From the NCBI GenBank assembly GCA_031961205.1, contig JAVRLS010000063.1:1-5845 (forward strand): 5,845 nt of DNA. Direction: 5' to 3'. The stretch's first letter is position 1. Each line of letters starts with the position of its first letter. The notes beneath the pieces are model-generated. The model had not been told where the DNA came from, did not search any database, and worked only from the letters and a program-made list of their open reading frames with translations. The position numbers and the translations under genes were made by a program. Below are positions 4,771 through 5,845 of this stretch, in pieces. This DNA comes from JAVRLS01 sp031961205 (GTDB taxonomy: Archaea > Thermoplasmatota > Thermoplasmata > Thermoplasmatales > Thermoplasmataceae).

Positions 4771-5712
4771 GAGAGCGATCTTCCCCGGAACCTTCGGGAA
4801 TGGATGCGTATCTTCTATCCTCTCAAATCCGCACACATAACGTGTGAGCCTTTCTATTCCGATACCGAATCCGGCAGAAGGCAGAAACCCATCCCTTGCA
4901 AATTCAAGGTACCATCTGAACTGTTCCTCTGTCTGGCCCTTTTTATGTATTCTCTCAATTATCTTTGAATACTCGAATTCACGTTCTCCCCCTGAAATGG
5001 CTTCCCCAAAGCCTTCGGGATATATAAGATCCATATCAACCAGCTTTCCTGGGTCGTTCTCATTTTCCCTGTCATAGAATTCCCTCTCTTTCAGCGGTAT
5101 ATCCGTGATCCAGAACGGGTCCCTTTTCGTTTTTGAGAGAATGTTTTCAAAATCTTTTCCATATTCATGCACAGCCTTTTCATAAGTTATCCTTTCAAAC
5201 GGTGCAGAGGGTACGCGCAGATCACGCGAAAGGGCGCTGAGATCATCACCATTTGTTTCCTTTATTTTTTTAAACAGGTGTACAAGCATGCCCTCAGCAA
5301 GATGCATCATGTCATCCCTGCTTGCGTTTCTCTGTTCAAGGTCAAGCTGGGTAAATTCGTACAGATGCCGGCCCGTCTTTGCTTTTTCTTCCGTTTCCAT
5401 CCTTATGTTCGGGGAAAAGGTAAAGAATTTTTCAAAATGTTTTGCCAGTATCTGCTTGTGAAAAATCATGCTCTTTGTGAGCGAATACTGGTAGCCGTAA
5501 TACTCAAGCTTTGGATCAAAAACGGGATGGTTCAGTGGATCCGTGATGATTGATATTATCACCGGCGGGATCTCTATATAGCCTTTATCCTTTAGGTATT
5601 GCGAGAGTATTGTCCGTATAGAACTGGATATTTTCAGCGAATGCATAAGTTCTTCTTTATCCAGGTGCTCGTTCACATTATCAACAATTTCAAGTATTTC
5701 TTTGCTTTCCAT
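4768..5712 (-). CDS. Archaeal asparagine synthetase related to asparaginyl-tRNA synthetase
   Basis: The protein has the catalytic core of a class II aminoacyl-tRNA synthetase of the AspRS/AsnRS group but lacks the N-terminal OB-fold that binds the anticodon. The known family with this layout (for example the Pyrococcus abyssi AsnRS-related enzyme, just under 300 residues) makes asparagine from aspartate, ATP and ammonia, like bacterial AsnA. Over 314 residues I see ITDPLNHPVFDP (56-67), SLTKSMIFHKQ (77-87), motif 2 FSPNIRME...GRHLYEFTQLDLE (99-126) and MDLIYPEGFGEAISGGERE (227-245). Motif 3 is GFGIGIERLTRYVCG (281-295), with the ATP-binding Arg at 288. The ATG at 5712 sits about 27 bases after a TATA box with no Shine-Dalgarno, indicating a leaderless transcript. 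It stands alone, convergent with the exonuclease operon. Catalysis on free aspartate rather than tRNA is inferred from the family. Confidence 0.92.
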   Translation of the reverse strand: MESKEILEIVDNVNEHLDKEELMHSLKISSSIRTILSQYLKDKGYIEIPPVIISIITDPLNHPVFDPKLEYYGYQYSLTKSMIFHKQILAKHFEKFFTFSPNIRMETEEKAKTGRHLYEFTQLDLEQRNASRDDMMHLAEGMLVHLFKKIKETNGDDLSALSRDLRVPSAPFERITYEKAVHEYGKDFENILSKTKRDPFWITDIPLKEREFYDRENENDPGKLVDMDLIYPEGFGEAISGGEREFEYSKIIERIHKKGQTEEQFRWYLEFARDGFLPSAGFGIGIERLTRYVCGFERIEDTHPFPKVPGKIAL

Positions 5713-5735
5713 GGAAACATCAATTATAAAATTAC

Positions 5736-5743
5736 ATATTAAA
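5736..5743 (-). promoter_or_regulatory. TATA box of the asparagine synthetase gene (leaderless start)
   Basis: On the minus strand this reads TTTAATAT, centred about 27 bases before the ATG at 5712, which places the transcription start at the start codon. The bases between them carry no Shine-Dalgarno. A second AT-rich string (5724-5731, TTTTATAA) is too close to the ATG. Confidence 0.6.
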
Positions 5744-5769
5744 TTTGTTAATTATTTTTCGACAGTTTG

Positions 5770-5779
5770 TTTATATATG
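5770..5779 (+). promoter_or_regulatory. TATA box for a rightward transcript, first copy of TTTATATATG
   Basis: TTTATATA followed by TG is centred about 25 bases before the ATG at 5799, so it would drive a leaderless transcript of the reading frame that starts there. Confidence 0.5.
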
Positions 5780-5798
5780 TCAGTAATACAGGATTATT

Positions 5799-5845
5799 AT
5801 GAACGTTATGACCAAAATTTATATATGCTTTTATGATGGCCATAC
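5799..5845 (+). CDS. Possible start of a leaderless gene cut by the window edge
   Basis: An ATG at 5799 opens a frame (MNVMTKIYICFYDGH) that is still open at the last base. It lies the expected distance behind the TATA-like box at 5770 and has no Shine-Dalgarno, as for other genes here. Only 15 codons are visible, so no product can be named. A second TATA-like copy at 5818-5827 means the true start might instead be just outside the window. Confidence 0.35.
   Translation, partial: MNVMTKIYICFYDGH
5818..5827 (+). promoter_or_regulatory. Second copy of TTTATATATG, possible alternative TATA box
   Basis: Exact repeat of the 10-base word at 5770, 48 bases downstream. By spacing it would start transcription at about 5845-5850, at or just beyond the window edge. 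Confidence 0.4.

Noticed and set aside
5167..5553. Plus-strand reading frame of 128 codons
   Set aside because: It lies wholly antisense within the asparagine synthetase gene, whose motifs 2 and 3 are unmistakable.
1..5845. CRISPR array, insertion sequence or transposase
   Set aside because: No regularly spaced repeats and no transposase or integrase motifs were seen on either strand.

Overview
The window looks like chromosomal DNA from an archaeon, most likely of the order Thermoplasmatales or a close relative. The reasons are an AT-rich genome with frequent AGG/AGA and ATA codons, TATA boxes about 25 bases in front of start codons that lack a Shine-Dalgarno (leaderless transcripts), a tRNA gene without an encoded CCA end, and a truncated AsnRS-like asparagine synthetase of the archaeal type. 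The assignment is an inference; no rRNA or marker gene fixes it.

Layout, left to right. (1) 53-124, plus strand: tRNA-Ala(GGC) with the G3:U70 identity pair. (2) 179-1838, minus strand: a type II restriction-modification module. The methyltransferase gene is intact and reads as a beta-class adenine-N6 enzyme very like M.HinfI (GANTC). The endonuclease gene follows through an ATGA overlap but is dead: a TGA interrupts it after 61 codons, the frame then runs 43 more codons to a TAG, and what lies beyond is decayed. The methyltransferase is therefore probably a solitary survivor. (3) 1861-2166: an intergenic region with a GC-rich island (about 56% GC against about 30% on either side), self-complementary segments, a TATA-like box in front and a T-run behind, which is a good candidate for an unrecognised small structured RNA. 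(4) 2167-4644, plus strand: a tight three-gene operon with a two-CBS protein (leaderless), a 14-helix DHA2-type major facilitator exporter and a stand-alone DEDDy 3'-5' exonuclease resembling the proofreading domain of family B DNA polymerases, started with TTG inside a TTGA overlap. (5) 4645-4767: a convergent intergenic region with T-tracts for both strands and a hairpin that includes the stop codon of the next gene. (6) 4768-5712, minus strand: archaeal asparagine synthetase related to AsnRS. (7) 5713-5845: a divergent promoter region with two copies of TTTATATATG and perhaps the first codons of another leaderless gene running off the right edge.

The metabolic and housekeeping genes (tRNA-Ala, asparagine synthetase, exporter operon) look native. 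The restriction-modification module next to the tRNA looks like an acquired insertion that has lost its toxic half. The observations most worth following are the candidate RNA at about 1916-2061 and the precise Gly-to-stop lesion that seems to have disarmed the endonuclease.
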